DNA of 35,599 bases from CBIFVZ01 sp966185765 (GTDB lineage: Bacteria; Pseudomonadota; Gammaproteobacteria; Enterobacterales; Enterobacteriaceae), in assembly GCA_966185765.1 (NCBI GenBank), contig CBIFVZ010000040.1, forward strand, positions 1 through 35,599, read 5' to 3'. The notes under the pieces are model-generated. The model saw nothing but the letters and a program-made list of their open reading frames with translations, was not told the origin of the DNA and ran no database searches. A program made the position numbers and the translations under genes. This document shows positions 6,603 to 15,888 of this stretch, piece after piece (within the stretch, counting starts at the first letter, position 1; every line of letters starts with the position of its first letter).

Positions 6603-7853
6603 GTGACGTTAAGTGGGCAGCAGCCGGGAAGCGAAAGGTGGTGGCAAAGCATACAGCAACAGGGCGTCCCGATGGTGACGGCGCTTGCTCACAACCGTTG
6701 CTCTGTCACCTTTTACTGGCGCGACCCGGCGGGCAGTGAACAGACCTCCTCTGTTCGCCGTGTCTGGCTCTATGTCACCGGCGTGACCGATCATCATTTA
6801 CCTTCGCAACCGGTAAGTTTACTAAGAGTGCCTGGTACCGACGTCTGGCACTGGCAAACCGAACTGCCGTCTACCTGGCGCGGCAGTTATTGTTTTATTC
6901 CTTCCTCACAGACTGACGATTTTGCCGATGCGGCATTCAGTGCCAAGCCAGACAGGGCTGCATTGCGTGAGGGCTGGCGCAAACTGCTGGCGCATGCGCA
7001 GGCCGACCCGCTTAATCCCCACAGCTGGCGCGGCGGTCGTGGTCATCCGACGTCTGCATTGCACCTGCCACACGCCCCGGCCCAGCCGGGTTGGGAGCAG
7101 AAACCTGTCCCCACTTCGCCGCCATTATGCGTGACCTGGCAAAGTACGCGGCTTAATAACCGCCGCCGGGTGTGGATATTCACCACCGGTGAGGCTGCGC
7201 CCGCTGAACGCCCGCTGGCTATCCTGCTCGACGGTCAGTTCTGGGCGCAAAGCATGCCTGTATGGCCCGCATTACAGGCCCAGACCAATGTTGGTGCACT
7301 GCCGCCTGCGGTTTATGTGCTCATTGATGTGATTGACCGCGAACACCGCGCGGTGGAGTTGCCCTGTAACGATGATTTCTGGTTTGCCGTTTATGACGAG
7401 CTACTGCCGCTGGTGCGCAGGCACGTTGCATGGTGTGAAGAGGCAAGCCATACCGTCGTGGCCGGACAGAGTTTTGGCGGGCTGGCAGCGCTGTATGCGG
7501 TGCTTAACTGGCCGCAGCGCTTTGGCTGCGCGCTCAGTCAGTCGGCCTCCTGTTGGTGGCCGAACCGCGCAGGTGGAGATACTCCCGGCAGGCTTGAAGA
7601 ACTGGTGTCAACCGGGCGAGCTGGCAGAGAACCAGTCAAAATTTTTATCGAGGCGGGCATTCGCGAGCCGCTTATTTTCCGTGCGCATCAGCGTCTGGTG
7701 CCTTTACTACAGCGAACACAGCAGCAGCTTTTCTGGCGCCAGGTGGAAGGCGGACACGACGCACTATGCTGGCGTGGCGGGTTGATTGATGGCCTGACCG
7801 CGCTCTGGGCTGAGAGGTCTGCACCGCCAGCGACGTACATTCGACAGGAGTAA
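6603..7853 (+). CDS. fes: Enterobactin esterase Fes
   Basis: Fes is the cytoplasmic esterase that hydrolyses the trilactone of imported ferric enterobactin to release iron. The product (416 residues) carries the N-terminal enterochelin-esterase domain (ERWWQS, VTGVTDHH, WRGSYCFIPS) and a C-terminal alpha/beta-hydrolase. The nucleophile motif GQSFGG has Ser290, and GGHDALCWRGG holds the catalytic histidine. Two tandem GTG codons at 6600 and 6603 could start it. I prefer 6603 because GAGG at 6591-6594 is then 8 bases away and MTLSGQQPGSERWW lines up with the E. coli N-terminus. It is first in the fes-ybdZ-entF operon; ybdZ begins 3 bases after its stop. Confidence 0.95.
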   Translation: MTLSGQQPGSERWWQSIQQQGVPMVTALAHNRCSVTFYWRDPAGSEQTSSVRRVWLYVTGVTDHHLPSQPVSLLRVPGTDVWHWQTELPSTWRGSYCFIPSSQTDDFADAAFSAKPDRAALREGWRKLLAHAQADPLNPHSWRGGRGHPTSALHLPHAPAQPGWEQKPVPTSPPLCVTWQSTRLNNRRRVWIFTTGEAAPAERPLAILLDGQFWAQSMPVWPALQAQTNVGALPPAVYVLIDVIDREHRAVELPCNDDFWFAVYDELLPLVRRHVAWCEEASHTVVAGQSFGGLAALYAVLNWPQRFGCALSQSASCWWPNRAGGDTPGRLEELVSTGRAGREPVKIFIEAGIREPLIFRAHQRLVPLLQRTQQQLFWRQVEGGHDALCWRGGLIDGLTALWAERSAPPATYIRQE

Positions 7854-7856
7854 GGC

Positions 7857-8072
7857 ATGGATTACAGTAATCCCTTCGACAATCCGCAGGGGCAGTTTCT
7901 TATTCTGGTGAACGACCTGATGCAGTACAGCCTGTGGCCCGCGCACTGCGCGCTGCCTGTGGGCTGGCAGGCAGTGTCCGGGCCACAGAGCCAGAGTGCG
8001 TGCTATCAGTGGCTTGAAACCCACTGGCAGAACATTCAGCCCACGCATTTTGTTTCTGACCGTTTGCAGTGA
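7857..8072 (+). CDS. ybdZ: MbtH-like protein YbdZ
   Basis: This 71-residue protein has the MbtH signature: NPFDNPQGQF at the N-terminus, then YSLWP and LPVGWQ, with conserved tryptophans in the QWLETHW and NIQPTHF part. MbtH proteins bind the adenylation domain of a nonribosomal peptide synthetase and raise its activity or solubility; YbdZ is the partner of EntF. Its place between fes and entF is the normal one. Its stop (8070-8072) lies just before the entF start, so the two are probably translationally coupled. Confidence 0.95.
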   Translation: MDYSNPFDNPQGQFLILVNDLMQYSLWPAHCALPVGWQAVSGPQSQSACYQWLETHWQNIQPTHFVSDRLQ

Positions 8073-8080
8073 GGTGTGTG

Positions 8081-11000
8081 GTGAGTAATTCAGAGGTGAG
8101 GGTTCCCGTAACGACCCGGACAGAGATGCCGCTGGTAGCGGCACAGCCTGGCATCTGGATGGCCGATAAGCTGTCGGCTCAGGCTAATGCATGGAGCGTA
8201 GCGCACTATGTGGAGCTTAACGGCGAGATAGATGTTGCCTGCCTTTCACAGGCTATTGTGGCAGGCATGCGCGAAGCAGATACGCTGCGCATGCGCTTTA
8301 CCGAGCGTGAAGATGGCGTGCCGGTGCAATGGGTGGACGAAACGTTTACCTTCAGCAGCCCGCAAATCCATGACCTGCGCGCGATGGCAGACCCGGTTGA
8401 GGCAGCACGCGCACGCATGCGCCAGGATCTCAGTCAGGACTTACGTATGAGCAGCGGCAAGCCGCTCTACCACCACGAACTGCTGCGCATTGGCGAAAAT
8501 CGCTGGTACTGGTATCAGCGCTATCATCACATGGTGGTGGATGGATTTAGCTTTACCGCCATTACGCGGCGTATTGCCGGGCTTTACACCGCCCTGTGCC
8601 AGGGCAGGCAACCGGAGCCAACACCGTTTATCCCTTTTAGTGACGTGGTTGAGGAATATGCCCGCTATCAGGAAGCGCCAGCCTGGCAGCGCGACGCCGA
8701 ATTCTGGCGTCAGCAGGCGCGCGAGCTGCCGCCACCGGGGTCTCTGTCCGATAAGCCGCTGAGCGGTCAGGGGGCGACGACCCACATTTTGCGCCAGAAG
8801 CTCGTTTTTGACCGTAATGACTTTTGCCGCCTGGTGGAACAGGGTCAACAGCAGCAGCTATCGGGCGCCGACATGGCACTGGCGCTGGTGTCTGTGTGGC
8901 TGGGTCGCCTCACCAACCGAACCGAATATGCCGCGGGCTTTATTTTCATGCGCCGTATTGGTTCTGCTGCGCTGTGCGCCACCGGGCCTGTGCTCAATGT
9001 ACTGCCGTGGGCGGTACGCATTCCGGCGCAGTCCACACTCACCGAGCTTGCAGCCCTCCAGGCGCAGCAGATGAAAAAACTGCGCCGCCACCAGCGTTAT
9101 GACGCCGAGCAGGTACAGCGCGATATGGGACGCGTGGCCGACGGTGAGCCACTATACGGTCCGGTTATCAACCTTAAGATGTTTGACTATCGCCTGGATT
9201 TTAACGGTATAGACGGTATCACTCACCAGCTGGCTTCCGGGCCGGTACGTGATCTTGAAATCGCACTGTATCTCGACGAGCAGGGCGGACTGGCGATGGA
9301 AGTGCTCGCCAATAATGAGCGCTACGACGCTGACACGTTGTCCAGGCATCTTGGCCGCCTGCCGTACTTGCTAAAACAGTTTGCCGATGCGCCAACGCTG
9401 GCGTGCCAGCAGGCGGATTTACTGTATGCCGACGAGCACGCGCTGATGAATAACGTCAACGCCACCGACGTGGCGCTGGCCCCGCAGACGTTGAGCGGGA
9501 TCATTGCCGCCCAGGCGCGGCAAACACCGGATGCACCTGCGCTGGCCGATGAACGCTGGCAGTTCAGCTATCGCGAGATGCGTGAGCAGGTGTTGCTGCT
9601 GGCAGGCGAGCTTAAGGCTCGCGGCGTGCAGCCGGGCGATATTGTGGCCGTGGCGCTGCCGCGCTCGGTGTTCCTGTCGCTGTCGCTTCAGGCCATTGTC
9701 GAAGTCGGTGCCGCCTGGCTACCGCTTGATACCGGCTACCCGGACGATCGGCTACGTATGATGCTTGAAGATGCCGCACCGTCGCTGATTATCACCACCA
9801 ATGAGCAGCTAACCCGCTTTGCTGATATCCCGAATCTGGCAGCGTTGTGCCTGAGCGAACCGCTTCGCGCTACGGTGGTGAATGTGGCAGAAACCCTTTC
9901 ACGCCCGGAGCACACGGCGTACGTGATTTTCACCTCTGGATCCACCGGGCGACCAAAGGGCGTCATGGTGGGTCAACAGGCCATCGTTAACCGTCTGCTG
10001 TGGATGCAGGACCATTATCCTATGGGCGCAGGTGACGTGGTGTTGCAGAAAACGCCGAGCAGCTTTGATGTGTCGGTGTGGGAGTTCTTCTGGCCGCTAA
10101 TGGTGGGTGCACGTCTGGTGATGGCACCACCGGAGGCCCACCGCGATCCGCAGGCGCTGCAACAGCTGTTCCGCGACTGGAAAGCGACGACCACACACTT
10201 TGTGCCGTCGATGCTGGCGGCGTTTGTCGCCTCGCTGAACGATGAGCAGGCGGCGGCCAGCTGTGCAAGTCTTGCGCGCGTATTCTGTAGCGGCGAGGCG
10301 CTGCCTGCCGAGCTGTGTCGTCAGTGGGAACAGCTCACCGGCGTGCCGCTGCATAACCTTTATGGGCCAACGGAAGCGGCGGTAGACGTGAGCTGGTATC
10401 CGGCCTTTGGTGAGCACCTGGCTGGCGTGCGTGGCAGTAGCGTACCGATTGGCTGGCCGGTGTGGAATACCGGGCTGCGTATTCTTGATAGCGCGATGCA
10501 GCCGGTACCGCCGGGTGTGGCGGGCGATCTGTATCTTACCGGTATTCAGCTGGCGCAGGGCTATCTGCGGCGCCCGGATCTGACGGCCAGCCGCTTTATT
10601 GCCGACCCGTTCGCACCGGGTGAGCGTATGTACCGCACCGGCGACGTCGCACGCTGGCTTGATAACGGCGCGGTGGAATACTTGGGCCGCAGTGACGATC
10701 AGCTTAAGATTCGCGGTCAGCGTATTGAACTTGGCGAGATTGACCGCGTGATGCAGGGGCTGCCGGATGTGGCACAGGCGGTCGCGGTTGCCTGTGTGCT
10801 TAACCAAAACGCCGCCAGCGGCGGCGATGCGCGTCAGCTGGTGGGCTATCTGGTGTCTGCTTCTGGCGGGAGGCTGGATACCGCAGCACTGCGCGAGAGT
10901 CTGCTTGAGCAGTTGCCGGCGCACATGGTGCCTGTAGCGTTGATGCAACTGGAGCGTTTCCCTCTCAGTGCTAACGGCAAACTGGACAGGAAGGCGTTGC

Positions 11001-12013
11001 CGCTGCCGGAACTGGCAACGCATGCACAAGGGCGTGCGCCGCATCCTGGCCTTGAAACCGACGTGGCCGACGCGTTTGCGCGCCTGTTGGGCTGTGATAT
11101 TCGCTCTGCCCAGGATGATTTCTTCGCCCTGGGCGGCCATTCCTTGCTGGCGATGCGGCTGGCCGCTGATTTGCGCAACCGCCTCGCGTGTACGGTTACC
11201 GTGGGTCAGGTGATGGTGGCATCCACCGTTGAAGGTCTGGCGGCAGCGCTGGCGAAGCAGGATGAACAGAGCGTGCAGCGAGCCGGATTTGAAGCGATAT
11301 TGCCGCTGCGTAAAGGGACGGGACCCACGCTATGGTGCTTCCATCCTGCGTCTGGCTTTGCCTGGCAGTTTAGCGTGCTGACGCGCTGGCTTGACCCACG
11401 CTGGTCGGTCACGGGCATACAGTCACCGCGCCCGAACGGGCCGATGCAGCAGGCGCAAAACCTGGCGCAGGTGGTGGACAGTCATCTGGTGACGCTGCGC
11501 GAACAACAGCCACACGGCCCGTATTACCTGCTGGGTTACTCGCTTGGTGGTACGCTTGCGCATGCCATTGCCGCGCGCCTGGTTGAGGCCGGTGAAGAGG
11601 TGGCCTTCCTTGGTTTACTCGACACCTGGCCACCGGAGAGCCAGAACTGGGAAGAGAAGGGCGCGAACGAACTGGATCCTGCCGTGCTGGCAGAAATTGA
11701 GCGCGAGCGTGAGGCCTTTATTGCTGCCCAACAGGGGCAAGGTTCTGATGCGCTGTTCTCAGCCATTGAAGGTAACTACGGTGACGCGGTGCGGCTACTG
11801 ACGAGCGCATGCAGCGTGCCGTTTGCAGGCCATGCCACGTTGTTTGTGGCTGAACGCACTCTTACACCCGGTCAGGACCCTCGCCGGGCCTGGAGCGAGT
11901 GGACTGACGCAATGACGGTCTATCCGGTTGATTGTGCGCACGTTGATATCGTCTCGCCTGCTGCGTTTACTCATATCGGCCCGGTGTTACAAGCGGTGCT
12001 GGCACTGGATTAA
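8081..12013 (+). CDS. entF: Enterobactin synthase component F (NRPS)
   Basis: EntF activates L-serine, joins it to EntB-bound 2,3-dihydroxybenzoate, and cyclises three units to enterobactin. All four domains are complete. Condensation has HHMVVDG at residues 149-155. Adenylation has FTSGSTGRPKG, NLYGPTEAA, YRTGD, RGQRIELGE and NGKLDRKALP. The carrier domain has LGGHSLL with the phosphopantetheine site Ser1021. The thioesterase has GYSLGG with Ser1154 and a late DCAHVD histidine. The length, about 1310 residues, fits E. coli EntF (1293) plus a longer N-terminus. I chose GTG 8081 because GAGG at 8071-8074 precedes it; GTG 8069, overlapping the ybdZ stop, is possible. Loading needs an EntD-type transferase, which is not encoded in this window. 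Confidence 0.97.
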   Translation: MSNSEVRVPVTTRTEMPLVAAQPGIWMADKLSAQANAWSVAHYVELNGEIDVACLSQAIVAGMREADTLRMRFTEREDGVPVQWVDETFTFSSPQIHDLRAMADPVEAARARMRQDLSQDLRMSSGKPLYHHELLRIGENRWYWYQRYHHMVVDGFSFTAITRRIAGLYTALCQGRQPEPTPFIPFSDVVEEYARYQEAPAWQRDAEFWRQQARELPPPGSLSDKPLSGQGATTHILRQKLVFDRNDFCRLVEQGQQQQLSGADMALALVSVWLGRLTNRTEYAAGFIFMRRIGSAALCATGPVLNVLPWAVRIPAQSTLTELAALQAQQMKKLRRHQRYDAEQVQRDMGRVADGEPLYGPVINLKMFDYRLDFNGIDGITHQLASGPVRDLEIALYLDEQGGLAMEVLANNERYDADTLSRHLGRLPYLLKQFADAPTLACQQADLLYADEHALMNNVNATDVALAPQTLSGIIAAQARQTPDAPALADERWQFSYREMREQVLLLAGELKARGVQPGDIVAVALPRSVFLSLSLQAIVEVGAAWLPLDTGYPDDRLRMMLEDAAPSLIITTNEQLTRFADIPNLAALCLSEPLRATVVNVAETLSRPEHTAYVIFTSGSTGRPKGVMVGQQAIVNRLLWMQDHYPMGAGDVVLQKTPSSFDVSVWEFFWPLMVGARLVMAPPEAHRDPQALQQLFRDWKATTTHFVPSMLAAFVASLNDEQAAASCASLARVFCSGEALPAELCRQWEQLTGVPLHNLYGPTEAAVDVSWYPAFGEHLAGVRGSSVPIGWPVWNTGLRILDSAMQPVPPGVAGDLYLTGIQLAQGYLRRPDLTASRFIADPFAPGERMYRTGDVARWLDNGAVEYLGRSDDQLKIRGQRIELGEIDRVMQGLPDVAQAVAVACVLNQNAASGGDARQLVGYLVSASGGRLDTAALRESLLEQLPAHMVPVALMQLERFPLSANGKLDRKALPLPELATHAQGRAPHPGLETDVADAFARLLGCDIRSAQDDFFALGGHSLLAMRLAADLRNRLACTVTVGQVMVASTVEGLAAALAKQDEQSVQRAGFEAILPLRKGTGPTLWCFHPASGFAWQFSVLTRWLDPRWSVTGIQSPRPNGPMQQAQNLAQVVDSHLVTLREQQPHGPYYLLGYSLGGTLAHAIAARLVEAGEEVAFLGLLDTWPPESQNWEEKGANELDPAVLAEIEREREAFIAAQQGQGSDALFSAIEGNYGDAVRLLTSACSVPFAGHATLFVAERTLTPGQDPRRAWSEWTDAMTVYPVDCAHVDIVSPAAFTHIGPVLQAVLALD

Positions 12014-12035
12014 CCGAGGTTTATTTACCACTTAT

Positions 12036-12063
12036 AAACCACGTCTTCGGGCGTGGTTTTTTT
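12036..12063 (+). terminator. Rho-independent terminator after entF
   Basis: Stem AAACCACG/CGTGGTTT with an 8-base loop runs into a T run, 23 bases after the entF stop. It closes the fes-ybdZ-entF operon. Confidence 0.85.
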
Positions 12064-12555
12064 ATGCCCCAGCAACAGAGTCTACCCGAAGCGTGCTGTG
12101 GGAGGGTAAGGGGAAGTTGTGTGGTCAGCCCCTGGGCAGGCACGGTGAGTGGTGGTGCACTAGCCCGTCTTATTCAGTACCCGTCACGAGCGTGGAATGC
12201 CGTAAATTTTATTGGTGGTTTTTGGTTTTTTTTTAATGTGTTTTATGCGCATTAATGCAGTGTGTTTTCCGGTAAATGGGCGTGAATATAACCTTTACTT
12301 ATACCGGCATCCGGGAAAACATTCTTTTTTCTTATGTTTTGAGCGGCGTACAGTTGAACGCGGATAAATGCCCTTTAAACACGCAAGCTGAACAGCTTCA
12401 GCGAGGCACTTAAGCTATCCTTTTTACAAGGAAAAACGAACATATGCTGCCGTTTTGTAGAAGGTTTTACTCATAAATAGCACAAAATCACACTAATATG
12501 TTACAATTGTCAATGATTAGAGTGAAAACTGCGAAAAAATGGATAAATCTTTATT
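12064..12555. other. Long leader region before the BCCT transporter gene
   Basis: About 490 bases with no recognisable gene. The second half is AT-rich and could carry the promoter of the transporter gene. An imperfect inverted repeat (GTTTTCC at 12264-12270, GGAAAAC at 12314-12320) is present. I found no trace of fepE and no Fur box of good quality. Confidence 0.5.
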
Positions 12556-14553
12556 ATGAGTGAGAAAGATATTACCGAAAAGAAACCTAAGGTTCAGATT
12601 AATAAAGCGGTATTTTTTACCTCAGCGTTTTTGATATTTCTGCTTGTGGCGTTTGCGGCAATTTTTCCTGAAGTTGCCGATAAAAACTTCAAACTGCTTC
12701 AACAGCAAATTTTTACCAACGCCAGTTGGTTTTATATCCTGGCCGTGGCGCTCATCCTGCTGAGCGTGACCTTTCTGGGGCTGTCCCGTTACGGTGACAT
12801 CAAGCTCGGGCCTGACCATGCCCAGCCTGATTTCCGCTATCACTCCTGGTTTGCCATGCTATTTTCTGCGGGCATGGGCATCGGTTTGATGTTCTTTGGT
12901 GTGGCAGAGCCTGTCATGCACTATCTGTCACCGCCGGTCGGTACGCCGGAGACGATTGAAGCGGCAAAGCAAGCCATGCGCCTGACGTTTTTCCACTGGG
13001 GCCTGCATGCATGGGCGATTTACGCCATTGTGGCGCTTATTCTGGCCTTTTTTAGCTATCGTCACGGGCTTCCGCTCACGTTACGTTCGGCGCTGTATCC
13101 GATTATCGGTGAGCGTATCTATGGCCCCATTGGTCATGCGGTCGATATTTTTGCGGTTATCGGCACCGTGTTTGGTGTGGCAACGTCGCTGGGTTACGGT
13201 GTTTTGCAGGTGAATGCCGGGCTGAACCATCTGTTTGGTCTGCCCATTAATGAAACCACTCAGGTCGTGCTCATTGTCCTGATTACTGCACTGGCGACCA
13301 TTTCGGTGGTATCAGGACTGGATAAAGGGATTCGTATTCTTTCTGAACTGAACCTCGGTCTGGCGCTGCTGCTGCTGGTGATGGTGCTTCTGCTGGGACC
13401 GACAGTGCTGTTACTGAAATCCTTTGTGGAAAACACCGGTGGTTACCTGTCGGAAATTGTCAGTAAGACCTTTAACCTCTATGCCTATGAGCCAAAATCC
13501 AGCAACTGGCTGGGGGGCTGGACGCTGCTGTATTGGGGCTGGTGGCTTTCCTGGTCTCCGTTTGTGGGGATGTTTATTGCGCGTGTGTCGCGTGGGCGAA
13601 CCATTCGTGAGTTTGTGACGGGCGTGCTGTTTGTTCCGGCCGGTTTTACGCTGATGTGGATGACGGTATTTGGCAACAGCGCTATCTATCTCATCATGCA
13701 AAAAGGGGCTACCGATCTGGCAAATACGGTCCAGCAGGATGTGGCGCTGGCACTGTTTAACTTCCTGGAACATTTCCCGTTCTCGAACATCCTGTCGTTT
13801 ATCGCGATGGCGATGGTCATTGTGTTCTTTGTAACATCGGCAGATTCCGGGGCAATGGTGGTGGATACGCTGGCCGCAGGCGGTGCCAGTCATACCCCGG
13901 TATGGCAGCGTATTTTCTGGGCCGCGCTGATGGGCGTGGTGGCCATTGCGCTTTTGTTGGCCGGTGGACTGAGCGCCTTGCAAACGGTGACGATAGCCAG
14001 TGCGCTGCCGTTCTCGGTGGTGTTGCTTATCTCGATTTATGGGCTGCTTAAGGCACTGCGACGCGACATTACCAAGCGCGACAGCCAGAACATGGCAACC
14101 ATTGCCCCGACCGCCGCGCGTAACCCAATTCCGTGGCAGCGTCGGTTGCGTAACATCGCCTATTTTCCTAAACGCTCGCTGGTGAAACGCTTTATGGATG
14201 AGGTGATTCACCCGGCAATGCTGCTTGTGCAGGAAGAGTTGAACAAGCAGGGTACTCGCAGTGTGATAGATGCCAGCATCGACGATCGGATCCATTTAGA
14301 GGTGGATCTGGGCGATGAGCTAAACTTTATTTATGAGGTACGCTTGCGCGGCTATAACTCGCCAACCTTTGCGTTGGCGGCGCTGGATAATGATGAGCAA
14401 CAGTCAGAGCAGCACAAATATTACCGCGCCGAAATTTACCTCAAAGAGGGTGGCCAAAACTACGATGTCATGGGCTGGAACCAGGAGCAGCTGATCAACG
14501 ATATTCTCGATCAGTACGAAAAACATCTGCACTTCCTGCATCTGGTCCGTTGA
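12556..14553 (+). CDS. betT: BCCT family choline/betaine transporter (BetT-like)
   Basis: The 665-residue inner-membrane protein has the 12-helix BCCT core with the signatures SWFAMLFSAGMGIGLMFFGVAEP, FHWGLHAWAIY and the helix-8 motif WWLSWSPFVGMFIARVSRGRT. A long hydrophilic C-terminal tail starts near residue 510 and ends ILDQYEKHLHFLHLVR. That tail, shared with E. coli BetT (677), is thought to sense osmotic strength. The family imports choline, betaine or related trimethylamines for osmoprotection; substrate choice is inferred. No betIBA genes are near. It stands where E. coli has fepE, inside the enterobactin locus. No strong ribosome site precedes the ATG. A hairpin lies between it and the next gene. 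Confidence 0.85.
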   Translation: MSEKDITEKKPKVQINKAVFFTSAFLIFLLVAFAAIFPEVADKNFKLLQQQIFTNASWFYILAVALILLSVTFLGLSRYGDIKLGPDHAQPDFRYHSWFAMLFSAGMGIGLMFFGVAEPVMHYLSPPVGTPETIEAAKQAMRLTFFHWGLHAWAIYAIVALILAFFSYRHGLPLTLRSALYPIIGERIYGPIGHAVDIFAVIGTVFGVATSLGYGVLQVNAGLNHLFGLPINETTQVVLIVLITALATISVVSGLDKGIRILSELNLGLALLLLVMVLLLGPTVLLLKSFVENTGGYLSEIVSKTFNLYAYEPKSSNWLGGWTLLYWGWWLSWSPFVGMFIARVSRGRTIREFVTGVLFVPAGFTLMWMTVFGNSAIYLIMQKGATDLANTVQQDVALALFNFLEHFPFSNILSFIAMAMVIVFFVTSADSGAMVVDTLAAGGASHTPVWQRIFWAALMGVVAIALLLAGGLSALQTVTIASALPFSVVLLISIYGLLKALRRDITKRDSQNMATIAPTAARNPIPWQRRLRNIAYFPKRSLVKRFMDEVIHPAMLLVQEELNKQGTRSVIDASIDDRIHLEVDLGDELNFIYEVRLRGYNSPTFALAALDNDEQQSEQHKYYRAEIYLKEGGQNYDVMGWNQEQLINDILDQYEKHLHFLHLVR

Positions 14554-14560
14554 TCGTTGA

Positions 14561-14588
14561 ATGCCGCTCTCAGAGCGGCATTTTTTTG
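14561..14588 (+). terminator. Terminator or attenuator after the BCCT gene
   Basis: Stem ATGCCGCT/AGCGGCAT with loop CTCAG is followed by a T run. It lies between the transporter stop and the ribosome site of the DUF2254 gene, so read-through would be needed for co-expression. Confidence 0.85.
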
Positions 14589-14609
14589 GGTTTTATCACG
14601 GAGGTAAGA

Positions 14610-15875
14610 ATGATTTCACGCTGGCAGTGGGTCGTGGGACAGGTGGTTCGTAAACTCTGGTTCAGAACGGCATTATTCGCGCTGGCAGCAGTTATCACAG
14701 CGCTGTTATCTATTGCCTTTAAGTCGTTTATACCGCCCTCAGTTTCGGTGAAAGTGGGCGCGGAGGCTGTTGATAATATCCTCAATATTCTTGCCTCAAG
14801 TATGCTGGCGGTAACGACCTTCTCGCTAAGCATCATGGTCGCTGCCTATGGTTCAGCGACAACCAGCGTTACCCCCCGTGCTACCCGACTGGTGGTGGAG
14901 GACTCGACCACGCAAAACGTGCTGGCAACGTTTATCGGCACTTTTCTGTTTAGCCTGGTGGGGATTGTGGCCCTCAATATGGGGGCCTACGGCGAACAGG
15001 GGCGGGTGATTCTGTTTGTTGTGACGCTTGTGGTCATTGCCCTGATTATCATTACGCTGCTGCGCTGGATTCAGCATCTGACAGCGCTGGGGCGCGTTGG
15101 CGAAACAACGGCGCGGGTAGAGAAAGCCGCACAGCAGGCGCTACTGGCACGTGCGCAGACACCGTATCTGGGCGGGTTCCCGTGGCTTGAACCCCAGCAG
15201 CAGCCCACAGGGACAGTGGCGCTTTATCCGCAAAGTGTGGGGTATGTGGAGCATGTGGATGTCGGGAAGCTGGCATCCGCGCTTAAGGGCAGCGATAGCC
15301 ACGTCTGGCTGGTGGCGCAGCCGGGCAGCTTTGTGCATCCGGCCCAGCCGGTACTGTATGTCACCGCCGGTGGTGCAAAAGAACAGACGCAGCAACTACT
15401 GGCGGCCATTAGTATCAGCGACGTGCGTTCGTTCTACCAGGACCCGCGCTTTTGTCTGTGCGTACTGGCGGAAATCGCCTGTCGGGCGCTTTCGCCTGCA
15501 GTGAACGACCCGGGGACGGCCATTGATGTGATTGGGCGCGCCGTCAGAGTGTTGTCAGAGTATGCCCAGCCGCAGACTGAGCACCCTACGGTGACGTATC
15601 CCAACGTCCATATTGCGCCACTTTCAGTAGATAACCTGTTTGATGATATTTTCTCACCCATTGCGCGCGATGGCGCGGCACTGCGAGAAATCCCGCTGCG
15701 GTTAATAAAATCCCTGAGTTTGCTGGCGCAGGGATGGCCAGAGCGTTACGCCGCCGCCGCGCAGCGCCACGTGCAGGAAGTGATGCGTTATATCGAGCGG
15801 GAGAACTACATCGAAAGTGACCGGCAATTACTGAAGGAAACCTGCCAGCGGCTTTTTCCCGCTGTACAGGTGTGA
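14610..15875 (+). CDS. DUF2254 family membrane protein
   Basis: The protein of 421 residues has four predicted membrane segments in its first half (around LFALAAVITALLS, ILASSMLAVTTFSLSIMVAA, TFIGTFLFSLVGIVAL and VILFVVTLVVIALIIITLL). A soluble C-terminal half follows, with the conserved SFYQDPRFCLCVLAEIACRALSPAVNDPGTA block. This matches DUF2254 (predicted membrane protein); the function is unknown. I chose ATG 14610 because GGAGGT at 14600-14605 sits just before it; an upstream in-frame start at 14550 would run through the terminator hairpin. It follows the BCCT transporter on the same strand and converges with fepC, whose stop is only 13 bases away, with no clear terminator between. Confidence 0.85.
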   Translation: MISRWQWVVGQVVRKLWFRTALFALAAVITALLSIAFKSFIPPSVSVKVGAEAVDNILNILASSMLAVTTFSLSIMVAAYGSATTSVTPRATRLVVEDSTTQNVLATFIGTFLFSLVGIVALNMGAYGEQGRVILFVVTLVVIALIIITLLRWIQHLTALGRVGETTARVEKAAQQALLARAQTPYLGGFPWLEPQQQPTGTVALYPQSVGYVEHVDVGKLASALKGSDSHVWLVAQPGSFVHPAQPVLYVTAGGAKEQTQQLLAAISISDVRSFYQDPRFCLCVLAEIACRALSPAVNDPGTAIDVIGRAVRVLSEYAQPQTEHPTVTYPNVHIAPLSVDNLFDDIFSPIARDGAALREIPLRLIKSLSLLAQGWPERYAAAAQRHVQEVMRYIERENYIESDRQLLKETCQRLFPAVQV

Positions 15876-15888
15876 TAGGTCTGCGCCT

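Noticed and set aside
10097..11140. A 347-codon open frame on the minus strand inside entF
   Set aside because: It is a shadow of the high-GC entF coding frame; its product is low-complexity (Arg, His, Gln-rich) with no known domain, and entF is intact over it.
13411..14295. A 294-codon open frame on the minus strand inside the BCCT gene
   Set aside because: The product is His/Arg/Gln-rich with no family match and lies opposite an intact transporter gene.
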